Shown here: piece by piece, positions 47,081 through 59,297 of the stretch
Numbering within the stretch: the first letter of the stretch is position 1
Layout of the letters: the number at the start of each line of letters is the position of its first letter
From: Gnetum montanum
Taxonomy: Eukaryota; Streptophyta; Gnetopsida; Gnetales; Gnetaceae
Direction of reading: 5' to 3'
Length of the DNA: 64,000 nt
NCBI GenBank assembly: GCA_015680685.1
Contig: MNCI01026937.1
Span: forward strand, 779,793 to 843,792
Made by a program: the position numbers and the translations under genes
The notes under the pieces: generated by a model
What the model saw: only the letters and a program-made list of their open reading frames with translations
Told to the model about the DNA's origin: nothing
Databases searched by the model: none

Positions 47081-48215
47081 GAGTTTTAGGAAGAAACTTC
47101 CAGTCACAAAGCTAAGAAACCTAAGAGAGTGGAAAAGGTCAAAAATGACAATAATGGATTATGGAACACATAAGGGAAGAGCTCCACTTCAACATTGTTA
47201 GTGAAGGGGATGGGAATTCAAACTTGTGCAAAATAAGCTGTACACATTTTCTAATCTCTCAAATATTAGGAAGTATTTGGATAAGTAATTTACACCCTTT
47301 ATTCTTCCATTCGATGTCCCTATGTCATTGTAACCATATGTATTAATAGCCAGTTAGCCTAGATTTTCTTGTTGCATGTTTATGCCTTTTTACTTACTTT
47401 AGTTTAATATTTTTTTGTATGTAGCCTAACTATTTACTTTTGTTTGAATTTTTTATTTATCAAAGCATTTTTGTACCTTTGTCTTCCCTTTTTAGCATGA
47501 TATAAATTCCAAAAACCTCATAAAAATTATAAAAACTAGAAAAACCATAAAAATCTTAAAACATAAAACAAATAAAAAGTATATCTTTCCTTACAACCTA
47601 GGCTCACCATGTCCTAAAATTGGCAACTTTGCAGAGCCCACCATGGCCTTAAACTCGCAAATCACTTAAATGACTTGTGTTCACCATGGCCTAAAACTGG
47701 CAAGCATCTTTTTACCTCATATCTATTTTTTCCTAAAACTATATAGCTTAGCTATTTTCAACACTTATAACTAATATAGCCAACGTAGCCATCTACAACA
47801 TAGTCATTTACAATGTTGATAACTTTAAAATCTAAAAACCTAAAAACCATGATAAAACTACAACACTAGAACAATAGAGGCAAAACTTAAAATTTAAAAC
47901 ATTTAAGCATTCATAGCCATAGCCACACTGTGTGGAAAAATTTTTTAAACAATAAGCTATAAGTTTAAAACTATATCCAAATAGGACATTGGTCAACATT
48001 GGTCATACAACATCAACAAAAATCAAAATGAATAACAAAAACTATCACAACAAGCATTCGGTAGCACCATGGAACATCCAAAAGAGAAGGTGGAAGATCA
48101 TGATCATCACCATCACTATTGTGACATAACAACATAAAACTAATCAGTAATCAACAACCAAGTTTATAACTTAAAAAAATTTAAAATCAAAATAAAAAAT
48201 ATAAATATATCAAAC
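47081..48215 (+). other. Left part of the E4 spacer
   Basis: Weak coding to about 47340, then T-rich and A-rich sequence. At 47604-47705 three copies of a ccatggcctaaaactggcaa-like word stand in tandem, 36-41 bp apart. The same word recurs at 55620, at 59330-59410 and on minus at 39430-39490. Confidence 0.5.
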
Positions 48216-49280
48216 CTATGGGGAATCTAGCTCAATGATCTTATGGAAAAGATGTTGAAGACTAGTCTCCAAATGATGGAGAATCTAGTCCTTTGTCATG
48301 TTCGCCCAATCAACATTGCCAAGATTAATACTTATGAGGATGTTTATTGGGTTCACTCTAGTCCAATTAGGTAAGTCCTGTGATACTATGGATGTAGAAG
48401 TGTCACCTGTAGCTATGGAGATCTCAGGAGTAGGAGAATTGGCCATTATGAAAGTGCTTTCAAAGATTTAGTAAGAACTCTCAACCTGAATACCCTAGAT
48501 GAATAGCCTTGTCTTATGTTGTTCATTCATCTCCTCCTTAAGCCAGTTAAGGTATGCCTCTCAATCAACCTTGTACTTTCTCTTATGATCCTTTTATGTC
48601 TTACCCTACTTTAGGATCTAGGCACAATAGTCCTTCTAATCCTTGAATTTTTGGGAGATGAGATTGATCTACACTTGTTGCTCCACTATCTCCTTAGAAA
48701 ATGCCACCTTTTCATGGATCATATTCCAATATTAGGCCCATGTGATCTCTTTGGTTCATAGGATATCTTATTTAGCCAATTGGGATCCCACAAAGACCTT
48801 GCGATCTTGAAGATCCCTAATTGTCTTTGCTTGCCATTTGGTCTTCTCCCTCAAAGGCCAACTTGCTTCCATAGGGATTTGTTGGACCTTTAAACCTCCC
48901 ATGAAGTTTTTGTGTATGAAACTAAAAGATCAGTAGTATTTTTGTATAACTTTAGGGATACATTTTGAACATCAAAGGGAAGCTTTAGTAAGGAGTCGAA
49001 CTCCATGTCGTGGCTAGGGTTCCATACTACTGATGGCCCTATAAAAAATTCATAACTATAAACATAACCATAAACATACTTTACAACCTAAGATAGCCAA
49101 TACAATATAACAAAATGACTAAGGAAAATAAAGCATAGTTTTTGTCGATCTTAGGTTCCTATTATAGCTAATTGATGATGTCCTTGGCCATGCCATGCAT
49201 GAACTCCATCTTGTCTAGAACCTCTATCCGTGGTTTGGCACAAAACATAGGGGTAGTGGCCTCTACTTATGGCTTAGGAA

Positions 49281-49372
49281 CTACAACAATCATAATAATC
49301 ATCGAATAGTTAGAATGAAAAACAAACTTAAAACCACAGGATATAACGAGTAACATTAAAGCATGTGTATAC
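49281..49372 (-). other. Intron 4 of the antisense pseudogene
   Basis: Begins GTATACACATGC and ends ATGATTGTTGTAG on minus; 92 bases. Confidence 0.55.
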
Positions 49373-49630
49373 TTGATTGCTCTTCCTCTTATGGGATGGC
49401 AATGGGAAATGCACTTGGAATTGGCTCACCAAATAAGGCATCTAATTTTTCAAGATCAATGTTGGCTAACCCTTTAGCCTCATGTTGTTGTAAGAGTGTC
49501 TCCTTTACATTCCTTTGTTCCTCTATTGTTATGGAAGCAACATGCCTCTATGCCTCCTTTATTATGGTATCTGTGTGCCTGTGCTCTTCCTTTGTAGTGG
49601 TAGCTTGCGCTACAATGTATTGATGCTTAT

Positions 49631-49726
49631 CTATAATCATTATACATAAAATTGATTAGTACATGAAACAACAATATAGACATAAGACCTAAAACATAGA
49701 ATAGACAAAACATGGTTAAGACATAC
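49631..49726 (-). other. Intron 3 of the antisense pseudogene
   Basis: Begins GTATGTCTTAACC and ends AATGATTATAG on minus; 96 bases. One of the clearest donor/acceptor pairs. Confidence 0.6.
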
Positions 49727-50772
49727 TGGTAACTGCTTAATGTGACATGTTAAACCTCAACTTGAGCTTCTTCATGGAGGATTGCTCTGTTGATGGTATT
49801 TCTTCCTCTACAAGTTGCTTCAACTTTAACTTGGAAACCCTATCAGCCTTGGTGCATAACTCTTAGGCCTTCCTGATGTTTGCTAGAATTTTGAGAGGTT
49901 CCTCCCCTATGCTATCAAGGGAAGCACATCGACTGCCACTAACTCCCTTAGTGATCATAGATACACCACATACTTTGGTAGGTTTTTGGCCTACATGATA
50001 GGATAAATATGCTTTATCCAAGGCCTAGAGAGTAGGTGAGGGTCTTGGACCACAAAACATCCATCCCTCCTCACCACCAAGAACTCCATAAACCTCTTTA
50101 AATAAGATGTAAAAAATTCATAATGCATGTGGATTATTGTAGAGGTATCTTTGTGGAGTTTGAGGATCTCCTCTTGAAGCCCCATAGCTAAGGAAGTAGC
50201 CTAGTTGAACCTAGTGCCATCCAATAAGATCTTCTTAACAATCCATCCCTATGAAACACTGATCACCTTCTTTTGTAACAACAATTTTGGAACAATGTGG
50301 GATTGGAACAAAGGATAAGATTCCTTTACTTCAGAATTCATGAAGTCATTCAAGAAAAGTTTGGAGGAGTTCTCACTAGCACCAAACCACTCCTCAACTT
50401 CCTCATAGTGGCCATACTCCTTCACTAGTTTTCTACCAACCTTTATCCCATCAGCGGGAACACCAAACAAGTCATGAAAGGTCTAATCACTAATAGGAAT
50501 GGTGATCAAAACATCTTGAACTATAGTGCTAAATTGTTTGGCTTCTTCATTAAAAGAGTAAATAACATTCAACATCTCTATGATAGGGATGGAGGGGATA
50601 GGTGCCATAAAAACATTAAGTAGGCCTGCACATTCAATGTTTTCTTGGATGTCCTTAGGTGTCTATCCCCCTAATCACTTCTGTGCTAGTCTCACCTCAC
50701 CAAATTTTAGGATGAGGGTATCCTTAAGGCATCCTAAAATGGATAAGGTGATGTCAAAAGAAGTGGAAGGTC

Positions 50773-50880
50773 CTTCATGATAACAAAAAATGCTTAGCAT
50801 CAACATTGGCATGCATAGTAAAATCAAAATGTAACCGTAGAAACATTATGAATAATGTAGCAAATCATTCTTATTCTCAC
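50773..50880 (-). other. Intron 2 of the antisense pseudogene
   Basis: Begins GTGAGAATAAG and ends TTATCATGAAG on minus; 108 bases. Confidence 0.5.
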
Positions 50881-51159
50881 CTTTATTCTTCTTGTTCAGC
50901 AAAGCTTGTGTGAGGATCTAGTAGCAACACCCTTCTCCCTAACATTTTTGGAGGCCACCCACTAGCTATGTGCTATTTCAGAAGCTTGTAATTATTGTAA
51001 ATAGGGTTAAACATGTCAATGTATTTATCAAAATTTCCTCTTAACTGCTTATGTACAACAGTTTTGATCTTGGGGCCTTTGGTAAATACACTTAAGGTGG
51101 TTTGGGCCATCTCCAAGGTTTGATCATTCCTGATCAAACCTTATTCATTAACCTTGTAC

Positions 51160-51250
51160 CTACAAGATGTGCATAAAATTGGCAAGTTAAGAGAGGTGAC
51201 TAAACCAATAAAGTCAAAAAACATTACAAACCTATAATAACCATGCTTAC
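51160..51250 (-). other. Intron 1 of the antisense pseudogene
   Basis: Begins GTAAGCATGG and ends CATCTTGTAG on minus; 91 bases, AT-rich. Confidence 0.6.
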
Positions 51251-51720
51251 CCCTATAGTCGATACATGATACTAGGCTAGTTTTGAAACAATGTGTGAAC
51301 TTTGTGTGCCACCATCAAGGTATTATCAGCATTATATTAAGGTTACTCTAGTATGCTCCAAATCTTCAACAAGTAATGTGTGCTAACAATGTTCCTAGTC
51401 TCCATTGACTCTCCTATTGCTCAAGTTTTAGGATCATCAGTTATGAACCTGATGATCAATATTTCAAACCTAGACAACAAGGTCTCTACTATAACCCTCA
51501 CCACATCTATAGATAAGCGTGACCACAACATCATACTAAAGTTGTATAGGATGTAGGAAAGGAATTCCCTTGCCCTTGTTCAAAATCATAGTGAGCCCCA
51601 TTCCAGAACCAAATCTAGGATGGGGCTATTTGCCTTTGATTAGTTGATGCAACATAAGATACCCATCAACTCAACCACTATGAAGATAGGTTTCAACAAG
51701 GCCTTATATAGAAAAACAAT

Positions 51721-52970
51721 ATACACCAATACAATCATGTTTTAACACTTAGAATCTCTTGAAAATATCACTACACATCTAAGTTAGGAGTGAAATTAGC
51801 CCCTGTGAAAAACTCTAAGGTGTTTTTTAAAAGTTCATTTAGGGATTCAAAAAAATAGTGTTAAAACCTTCATGATCCTTAGACATCATATCCGAGATAT
51901 TATAGTGTGTACAACATCTTAACCATGATATGCCTTAGTCCAAAACAACATTAACACAAAAACACCTTCAAAACCTAGAAATGACAATAGGAGAATACTT
52001 ACTAAAAATAGTAAAAATTTATTATAACCTTGAAATCAAATTTAGAGAGAGGTCAACATCCCTAGGCATACCTAGGAGCATGGAACATTGACAAGAAAAA
52101 TTTCTATGTGTGTCAACACTACCCATCGCCAAAGAGTAAAATTGATATAACCATAACAAAGCCTAATTTACACAATCTTAATGAAAAATTTGTTAAAAAT
52201 TCATTTTAAGCTCAATTTCAGTGATTCCACCACTAAGGGAATCTTGAAATCATGAACTCTATAGCCATAACTAGAAAAAGCCAAAATCCATAGCCATTGT
52301 TGCATAAAACATGATCAAATTAACATGACCATAGCCATCGCTAGAAACCCCCTTTTGCATAGGGTTGGTAAAAAAATCATGAAAAGTTCATTTTAACTCT
52401 AAATGAAGTGATTCCATGAATATTTGAAATATTAAATTGAGTTCCATGCATCCATAACCTTCAAAAATTCAAAACTCCTACCATTTCTTCATAAAAAATT
52501 CATAAACATTTATGAAAATCTAAAAATGGCACAATCCACAATCATGTAATGTAACCAAAATGACTAGATCTCTGTCATTATAACTTTGATTCAAACAATA
52601 CCATAGCCAATGAAACCTTAAGTCTAGCATTAAAAATCCAAAACCATATATTCTAACAAATTCCAACTCATTTCTTAAGAAAAAATTCAAAATTATAATT
52701 ACTTTTTTGCCAAAACTAGTAAAAAACTAGTTCAAAACAAAAAAACCTAATTTAAATTTTCATAGATTAAAACCTAAATTACTAAATAGACTTAGGCATG
52801 CATAGAAACCATTAAATTAGTAGGTTGGATTTTTTCAAAATTGAATTTTTTCAAGCAAAACATAATAGATCTAAAAAAATGGGCTCACCCTAAACTGGAA
52901 AAAAACATCAAAAAATGGCTAGGAAACATTAAAACTTCAAAATTTTTAGATCTAGTTGATCTATGCTAAG
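51721..52970. other. E4 spacer between antisense gene and array
   Basis: A-rich on plus, with repeated words such as ccataacc and aaaattcat. No coding frame is supported. If the antisense gene is transcribed, its 5' part and promoter would lie here, but I see no clear TATA box on minus. Confidence 0.4.
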
Positions 52971-55250
52971 GGAGGCTCCATCCATGCTGCCCAATGTGGA
53001 TCTAGTGTGGATGGGTCAGGGTGACCTTAAATTACTAAAATCAACCACATAGTTGTCATATTTTAACTTTAAATCCCCTCGTTATCTTTCAATAACATAT
53101 ATTGGCCAAAAATAACTCATTTTTTGCATCTAAACACCTTTCCCATGATGCTAAGCCTTCCATCCATGCTATCGAGCATGGATCCAATGTGGGTGCCTTG
53201 GGGGTTTGTCATAAATCACTTTCCATAGCCTTAAATAATCATAAAAGGCACTTCAATAGCCTAGATACCTTTATATGGTCTTTGGTAGTTGAAATTTGTC
53301 AAGATTTGATCCCATTTTTACATATGAAACCTTTCCCACATTGGTGAACCCCCCATCCATACTACCTAGCATGGATCTAGCATGGGTGGCCTGGGTATGC
53401 CAAAAATGTATTTTATAGCCAAAAATAACCTTAAAACTTGTCCTAGTGACCCTACAACCCTACTAAAGCCTTTCAAAGCTTTTAGATACCAAAAAATTAA
53501 TTAGCAATGACAAAAATTTATAATCTTCCTCTCATCCATCCTAGGGCCATGCTACCCAGCATGGATAAAGGGGGAATGACTACATGAGGCACCAAGGAGC
53601 CTTTTAACTGGTGTCTTTTGATACTAATTCTTAACCCTTGACTCCTGCAGCCTTGATAGCTTTGAAATCCTATCACATCTTACCAAAATTCACTAAACTC
53701 TTGAATCCAAGTGGAGCCATGTTAGGGGGATCCTATCCACATTGGGCAATGTGGATGAAAGGGGTATGGCCAAAAACTCATAATATTTTCTTTGAAATTA
53801 ACTTGTGTTGACAACCCAACCTTCTTAGAGTCTCTGGTAGCCAAAACTTATAAGAAATGATCCCATTTCATGATTTTCCTAACTTCCACACTAAGAACCC
53901 CCTTCATCCATGTTGGATAGCATGGATCCAATGTGGATGCATTAAGAAAAGTTCATAGGATGGTTACAGATGCATCAAAATGATTTTGATTTGTGCCATC
54001 CTTATCCTAGAACCCTATTAGCACTTCCAGAAGCCATTAGATCTTGTAAAATCAACCAAGAGTAGTTAAAAGTTAACATCTATTGATCCTCCATGCTGGA
54101 TACATGCTGCCCAGGATGGATGCAAAGGGGTAACCTCAAAAGCCACTTGGAAGCCCTCAAAATTACTAAATTTTAACCTTAAACGCTAGCCCCTAACATC
54201 AATAACCCTGGGAGTTGGCATGCATGGTCTATTTGTTGATAAAAGGTCCTAGATATAATATTTTTGATCTATCAATGTTGAGGGAGGTCTGATCCACACT
54301 AGCCATCATGGATCCAGTGTGGATGAGCTACCTTTCCACTTTTGGTAGTGGATCAACACTCCTAGAGACCAAAAGCCTACACTAGAAAAGCCTATAACCT
54401 CACAACCTTAAGTTTGCACTAGTTTGACCTTGAAACATATCAAGCCCCCTCATCCACATTGGATAAATGCTACCCAACATGGATAAGGGGGATAACCATG
54501 CATGGCCTTAAAAAGCCATCAAACCTAGCTAGATTTAACTGAAATTTGGAGAAATGACTATGTCTAGCCCTAGAAGCCCAAGAACATGGTTGATTTGCTC
54601 ATGAAACCATTCTAGGATCAAAAAGCAAGAGCACTCTCATTCATCCACACTAGCTAGTGTGGACCTAGTGTGGATACTATCTTCAAATTAATTTAATGCT
54701 AAAAAACCTTTCAAAATGACCTTAAAACTTAGTTTGGGAGTGCACAACTGTTAAAATTTGGTTCTAGTAGCCTATATTTAGATCATCCACACTGAGCCCC
54801 CTCCCATCCACATTGGCTAGCATGAATACAAGGGGTATAGCTTTAAAACCTTCTTTTTTGGTCATTTTTTAACCTCTAAAATGCTCAATTTTGACAAATA
54901 TGACTCTACGTTGCCTTAAGAAGGCCCTAGAATCCAAATTTTGATCCTATGAATGCCATGAAATCCATTGTCATTAGTATCTATGTTGGGGCCACACTAT
55001 CTAGCATGGATCTAGTGTGGTTGGCACTTTCGAGCTTCCATACGGGTTTCTAGGGATTGGAACTAATGATAGAATCAACCTATTACCTTCTTAGTCCACT
55101 ATGCTAGCCATGCAAGTCACCAGGAGTTGAAAAATGCTCAAAATGAGCTTGAAAACCCACCTAGATGTCCCATTCATGCTAAGGGTCACCCCATCCATGC
55201 TAGCTAGTGTAGATCTAGTGTGGGTTCAGTGTGGGTACCTTGAAAATTTT
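52971..55250 (+). repeat. Palindrome-centred array, about 13 units of about 184 bp
   Basis: Cores start near 52981, 53161, 53353, 53532, 53733, 53903, 54089, 54291, 54450, 54640, 54804, 54990 and 55190; mean spacing is 184 bases (range about 159-202). Each core is a short inverted repeat, such as ATCCATGCT-atcg-AGCATGGAT (53162-53183) or the perfect 20-bp TCCACACTAGCTAGTGTGGA (54644-54663). Type A units add a second arm, ATCCAGTGTGGATG-like. Type B units add ggataaggggg-atgacc-like sequence. From unit 6 to unit 12 the types alternate A,B,A,B,A,B,A, a two-unit period of about 350-390 bases. Sequence between cores is diverged and carries repeated ccttaaaa-cc words. Confidence 0.75.
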
Positions 55251-55920
55251 GGTTTTGTAGCTCAAACAACCTCAAAATAGTCCTAATTGATGTCCAAACT
55301 CATCTAGCACCCTGGTAGCATCAAACCATCGCTCACTAAGGCCTAAAAATGGAAAAATATAACCCTTTTTTTACAATGTTTTAACTAAGTTTCATCATAT
55401 GTATCCTACTTTGCCTCATTTTATCTTATTTCATTATGATACAACCTGTTTTAACCATTGTTGCATTGTTGACCTTGTTTAGCCAAAATACTACTTCAAT
55501 GTTAATGTATTTGTCTTTCTTCTCTATATTATAGCCTTGTTAATCCATATTTAGCCTTTGATTGATGTTGAATGATGTGATTTGACCTTCCTTAACCATC
55601 ATTTGATACCATGGCATCATGGTCTGCCAAGGCCTAAAACTAGTAAGATTGTAGCATTCGTTGATCATTTTAGCCTTATTTTACCTCGTTTGACTCTTTT
55701 GGGCCTTGCTTTGAATTTTTTGTAGCTCTTATGTCATTTTAGTTGCTTATTTCTAGTTCCTCATGACCTTGGATGACCTTGTTTGCATTATTTTTAACAT
55801 TGGAATAACATATGTTGGCATAAGTTTATAGCATTTTGGCATTATTTACTTTACCTAGGTTCCACTTAATGTGCTCATGGTTGACATGTAGGACTGAATT
55901 ATTAGTACCTTGGAGTAGAT
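55251..55920 (+). other. UTR-like stretch of family B
   Basis: T-rich, with tgaccttccttaaccatcat and tctgccaaggcctaaaacta at 55585-55640. It matches minus 39700-39000, which there leads into the LTR. In E4 it leads into RT instead. Confidence 0.55.
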
Positions 55921-56970
55921 CAATTTTTTCTCTGAGCCTAAGTGGGCCTCACGGTGATGTTGCATAGTGTATCAACCCTGATTGCCTATATCTTGAGCTT
56001 GAGAGTCTTGTAGACCACATAGTCTCAATAAAGAAACCTCTAGAATGTCTTGAAAACCTAGTTAAGACCCTTGACCTAGAGGTTGGTGACATTACTGAAG
56101 ACTCTCTAGTTGAGGTTCCTATCATGACACATAGTGGCAGGAAAAAACCCTAAAACTAAGTTCCTCACTAGAACCTCAATAGGCTCAAGACATCATCAAG
56201 GTCCTACAAGATAACATTAAGGCATTTTCTTGGTCATATGAGGATATGGCAAGTCTTGACCCATGTTTAGTCCAACACAACATCATACTTGATCCTATAA
56301 TTAGACCTAATTTGACCCTAACAATCCATGATGAAATCACAAAACTATACCAAGCTAGTTGCATCAGAGCTATTGATTATGCAGAATGGGTATCCAATAT
56401 TGTGTAAGAAAAATGGGAGTATTTGTATTCACATTGATTTCCAAGATCTGAATAAGGTAACCATCAAAGATGATTTTCCTTTGCCTAGTATTGATCAACT
56501 TATTGATACTACAACTAGACATGCCTTATTATCCTTTATGGATGGGTTCTTGGGATATAACCAGATTAGGATCAATCCAAACATTAGCTTAGCATGACAT
56601 TCATGATTCCTTGGGGTACCTTTTATTCTACTATGATGCCCTTTGGCCTTAAGAATGTGGGAGCAACCTACTAGAGAGCCATGACGTAAATATTTAGTGA
56701 TTACATGCTAGGTTTTCTCAATGATTACATAGACAATATAACCATTAATTCCAAATTGGCCAATTATCATATGCATGACCTAGAGCTTGTGCTTAAATGG
56801 TGCATCAAGTATGAGATTAGGCTTAATCCCAAGAAGTGTGTTTTTGGTGTCAAGATAGGTAAGATTCTTGGCTTTGTAGTATCTAAAGTAGGGATACATG
56901 TCAATCTTGATAAGGTTAAGGTCATATCTAGATTGGTAGCACCTACTAATCTTAAGGATCTTTGAGGACT
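55921..56970 (+). pseudogene. Reverse transcriptase of E4
   Basis: Pre-RT: DIIKVLQDNIKAFSWSYEDM from about 56191, the W-S-Y motif before RT. RT pieces: SICIHIDFQDLNKVTIKDDF, PLPSIDQLIDTTTRHALLSF, MDGFLGYNQIRI (56418-56580), then MPFGLKNVGATYQ-like sequence near 56635 broken by shifts. The catalytic box reads Y-I-D-N at 56726-56737. It is followed by RLNPKKCVFGVKIGKILGFV, the typical Tat thumb. The second catalytic Asp is Asn, as in E3. At least three shifts and stops. Confidence 0.82.
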
Positions 56971-57440
56971 GTAAGATAGGTAGCAATTCATTCATAGGTT
57001 TATCACTAGGCTTATGGATAAGTTACAACCCATGCAATACTTGCTTAAGAAAGGAGTTCACTATGGGTGGATAGCTCAATGTCAATAAGCCTTTGAAAAT
57101 ATTAAGTAAGAGTTGGCACAACTATTGATACCTTGCTATCTCTGACACATCTATTACCTTTCTACTCTATCAGAAATGAGATGATGAAGCAGAGCTACTT
57201 GTATACTACCTTAGTCATGCATTAGTTGCCCATGAGACAGGATACACCAAAGTGAAGAGGTATTGTCTAGCACTAGTCTTATCGTTAAAGAAGTGGAAGC
57301 ACTACCTCTTTAGAAGCTAGGTTAATGTCATTTGAAAAGACAATGTGCTTAGAGCCATAATGACCAACAACTATGAGAGTAGTTGTAGAGCCCTATAGAA
57401 AGCCATAACAATGGAGTTTGACCTTCACTAGGTTTCCCAA
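56971..57440 (+). pseudogene. Connection and gypsy RNase H of E4
   Basis: FITRLMDKLQPMQYLLKKG near 56999, then after a shift near 57175 YLSHALVAHETGYTKVKRY and CLALVLSLKKWKHYLF (57208-57312), the usual tail of gypsy RNase H. A D-N-V-L-R-A-I piece follows. The first catalytic Asp region is not clear. Confidence 0.7.
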
Positions 57441-57880
57441 TTCTTAATGAAAATTCAAGTTATAGCCATACAATTTATTGCTTCACCTATAGATGACCAT
57501 GCAATGATAGACCCAGAATTTCCCAATGAACATGTCAACACCATTAACCAAGTGCATGAGGATTATGAGGTGGTCATGTACTTTGATGGAGCTTTAGCTA
57601 CCCATGGGGCCAGTGTCATTACCATTGTAACATTCCCATCTAGTGAAATTTGACCTTTTGCCTCTTGTTTTAAATTTCCATGTACCAACAATATAGCAGA
57701 GTATGAGGAACTAATCAAAGGGATGATGGTGGCTCATGATCTAGGAATCAAGCACTTAACGATCAAGGATGATTCACAACTTGTGGTCAACCAAGTAATT
57801 GAGGTTTATGCATGCAAGGCCAAACATTTACAATCTTATTATGACTTAGAAAAGTAATTATTACAATAATTTATACTAGT
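57441..57880 (+). pseudogene. Archaeal-type second RNase H of E4
   Basis: EVVMYFDGALATHGASVITI at 57567-57627, with the first Asp present. Then CKFPCTNNIAEYEELIKGMM near 57672-57731, where the Glu is present, and IKDDSQLVVNQVIEVYACKA near 57762, where the third Asp is present. All three visible catalytic positions are kept although a TGA at 57650 breaks the frame. The domain is diagnostic of the Tat/Ogre lineage. Confidence 0.85.
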
Positions 57881-58200
57881 TGACATCCAACATATACCCT
57901 AAAATGAAAATGCTATAATTAACGAAATTGTAATAGTAGCCCTTAGTGTGATGCCAGATGTGTTTAGTAAGTTTTTCACTTTGACTATGGACCATGCTAT
58001 CTCCATCACACAAAACACTGAGGATACCTTAGTGGCCATAGTTCATAGTACTCCTGCAAGGGAGTGGTATGATGATATTAAGTTTTACCTTATGCATGGT
58101 GAACCTTCACAAGGCCTGACTACTACTCAAAAGGACACTATATGTAAGTGATTAAAATAGTATGTCATTGTACATGATAATAAATTATCTCGATAGTCCT
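57881..58200 (+). pseudogene. RNase H to integrase linker of E4
   Basis: Frame 57948-58148 (MMPDVFSKFFTLTMDHAISI) reads through ending SQGLTTTQKD. Linker sequence of this kind stands between second RNase H and integrase in Tat pol. No catalytic role is known to me. Confidence 0.6.
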
Positions 58201-59297
58201 ATGATGGCATATTTCTAGTATGCTTGGGTAAAACCAAAATCCAAATAGTCCTAGAATAGGTTCATGAAGGTGTATGTGGGGGACATATAGGACCTAGAGT
58301 TATGGCCACCAAGATTAGATGGTTAGGTTATTATTAGTCGTATATGAAAAGTGATTGCCTACAGAAGGTCAAAACTTCTGACACATGCCAATGGCATAGA
58401 AATCTCATACACATATTATCAATTGAGTTGCATACTACATAGATAACTTGGTTCTTTCAATAGTGTGGGTTGGATACTATTGGACCTATAATGCTTAAGT
58501 CTCCTGAAAGGCATAGTTTCATCATCACTATAGTTGAATACTTTACAAAGTGGGTTGAAGCTATTCCCCTAAGAAGGATAACATCTAAACAAGTTTGTAA
58601 ATTCATACTTGAAAACATATTAGCCCATTTTGGCATTCCTATGACCATAATCACAGATAATGGACCATAATTTAGTAGCCAAGAAATAAAATTTTTTGTT
58701 GCAACCTAGGCATTAAGCATTCCTTCTCATCATCATATTACCCTATGGATAAGCAGAAGTAAGCAATAAGGCCATCATCAACTTACTCAAAAAGATGTTG
58801 AAAAACAGCAAGCATAAGTGGCATGAGTAGCTTGTTTATGCACTTTGGGCCTACAAAACAACCTATTGTATGGCAACTAGTGTAACCTCTTATAGCTTAG
58901 TTTATAGTTTAAAGTTATTTTATCTCTTGAATTGTAGGTTCCATCAATCCAAGTAACCTTATCTAACTTCATAAATGATGAACAATGTAAGGGGCTACAA
59001 ACCATGAACCTAGACTCAGTGGACAAACAGTAAGTGCAAATGCTTGCTCACATTGAGTAGTATCAAGAGAGGTAGAAATGGAAACAAAAGCATAACTTGA
59101 CCAAGTGTAAGATCAAGGAATATGGCCTAGTCCTCAAAGTAATTTGCGAGCATGTAGATAAATTCTTAGCCAATTGGGAAGGGTCCTTCTTAGTCACCAA
59201 AGCCTACTCCAATGGAGCATTTAGGATCACAGACATGGATGGAAATGAGTTGGCCAATCGAGTCAATCATTCATATCTAAAGCCTTACTACATGTAG
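58201..59297 (+). pseudogene. Integrase of E4
   Basis: Zinc region VLEQVHEGVCGGHIGPRVMA near 58248, then DCLQKVKTSDTCQWHRN near 58350, where the first Cys of CX2C is Ser. Core: GLDTIGPIMLKSPERHSFII (first Asp, 58467), TIITDNGP (second Asp, to 58670), then AEVSNKAIINLLKKML with the Glu at 58756-58758 after a stop. C-terminal: NWEGSFLVTKAYSNGAFRIT and HSYLKPYYM, ending TAG at 59298. All three D, D, E residues survive. Several shifts and stops. Confidence 0.83.

Larger units (their letters stand above)
48216..51720 (-). pseudogene. Antisense multi-exon pseudogene inside E4, unrecognised
   Basis: Minus strand, opposite to E4. Exons (minus, high to low): from about 51720 to 51251 (AREFLSYILYNFSMMLWSRL); 51159-50881 (KQLRGNFDKYIDMFNPIYNN, GWPPKMLGRRVLLLDPHTSF); 50772-49727 (YGHYEEVEEWFGASENSSKL, RFMEFLVVRRDGCFVV); 49630-49373 (ANIDLEKLDALFGEPIPSAF); 49280 to about 49150 (RIEVLDKMEFMHGMAKDI); 49038-48216, ending at a TAG. 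Four gaps have GT-AG ends: 51250-51160, 50880-50773, 49726-49631, 49372-49281. They are 91-108 bases long, and the frame stays coding-like across them. A fifth intron ending at 49039 has a decayed donor. The ending TAG may be a lost donor, with one more exon to about 48020. About 1000 codons, many stops. No known domain recognised. It could be a captured host gene or an element-borne extra ORF. Confidence 0.62.

Noticed and set aside
52971-55250. CRISPR-like array (regular repeats with spacers)
   Set aside because: Units are about 184 bp and strongly diverged, spacers are not uniform, no cas genes are present, and the setting is a plant retroelement.
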